A DNA stretch of 5,009 nt from Dehalococcoidia bacterium (GTDB taxonomy: Bacteria; Chloroflexota; Dehalococcoidia; SZUA-161), in contig CP070819.1 in NCBI GenBank assembly GCA_020344295.1, positions 566,571 through 571,579 on the forward strand. Direction: 5' to 3'. Below the pieces are notes generated by a model. That model was not told where the DNA came from and did not search any database. It saw only the letters and a program-made list of their open reading frames with translations. Shown here piece after piece: positions 4,959-5,009 of this stretch; position 1 is the stretch's first letter; each line of letters begins with the position of its first letter. Position numbers and translations under genes: made by a program.

Positions 4959-5009
4959 GTGAAAGACGGCAGTTTCGATCAGTTTTCCGGCACATCCGAT
5001 TATGTGACC
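4959..5009 (+). CDS. Probable MoxR-family AAA+ ATPase, N terminus only (3' partial)
   Basis: Only 17 codons lie in the window, reading MKDGSFDQFSGTSDYVT from a GTG start. The FxGTxDYVT pattern just after the start resembles the N terminus of MoxR-type AAA+ ATPases, where F-x-G-T-x-x-Y-V is followed by a conserved helix and then the Walker A loop GEPGTGKT. That continuation is outside the window, so the identity rests on a short resemblance from memory. In known families MoxR ATPases act as chaperones for von Willebrand A-domain partners and are often encoded near DUF58 and transglutaminase-like genes, which suits the divergent transglutaminase-like neighbour. A ribosome-binding site and tandem promoters precede it, so a gene start here is likely even if the family is wrong. 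Confidence 0.6.
   Translation, partial: MKDGSFDQFSGTSDYVT

Overview
This is bacterial DNA of intermediate G+C content. Genes are preceded by Shine-Dalgarno-like sequences, some start codons are GTG, and sigma70-type promoter hexamers lie between genes. No rRNA, tRNA, CRISPR array or insertion sequence was seen. The lineage cannot be fixed from the sequence. An MshA-like glycosyltransferase, a CelD-type acyltransferase and a MoxR-type start would fit an environmental Chloroflexota or actinobacterium-like genome, but this is a weak inference.

Left block (1-2623): the C-terminal 119 codons of a GNAT acetyltransferase that resembles the C-terminal domain of mycothiol synthase (MshD) enter from the left edge on the + strand. 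Its stop codon overlaps, tail to tail, the stop of a minus-strand GT4 glycosyltransferase that resembles MshA. The glycosyltransferase is the second gene of a probable two-gene minus-strand operon; the first encodes a CelD/BioF2-like (FemAB-related) acyltransferase. Together this is one glycosyltransferase with two acyltransferases, suggesting synthesis of an acylated or aminoacylated sugar conjugate: an inositol-linked thiol-type small molecule, or a cell-envelope glycan.

Middle block (2624-4021): a 386-bp divergent intergenic region carries candidate promoters in both directions. It precedes a lone plus-strand gene for a four-helix membrane protein of unknown function (3010-3732). A 289-bp gene-free stretch with no convincing terminator follows.

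Right block (4022-5009): a minus-strand transglutaminase-like cysteine-protease-fold protein with an apparent Cys-His-Asp triad is divergent from the first 17 codons of a plus-strand gene, whose N terminus resembles a MoxR-family AAA+ ATPase. The 277-bp region between them has two tandem plus-strand promoters, one minus-strand promoter and several small inverted and direct repeats placed like operators. It is the most regulation-rich part of the window.

No complete new defence or mobile system is visible. The best leads are the MshA/MshD-like pair, the orphan four-helix membrane protein and the repeat-decorated divergent promoter region.
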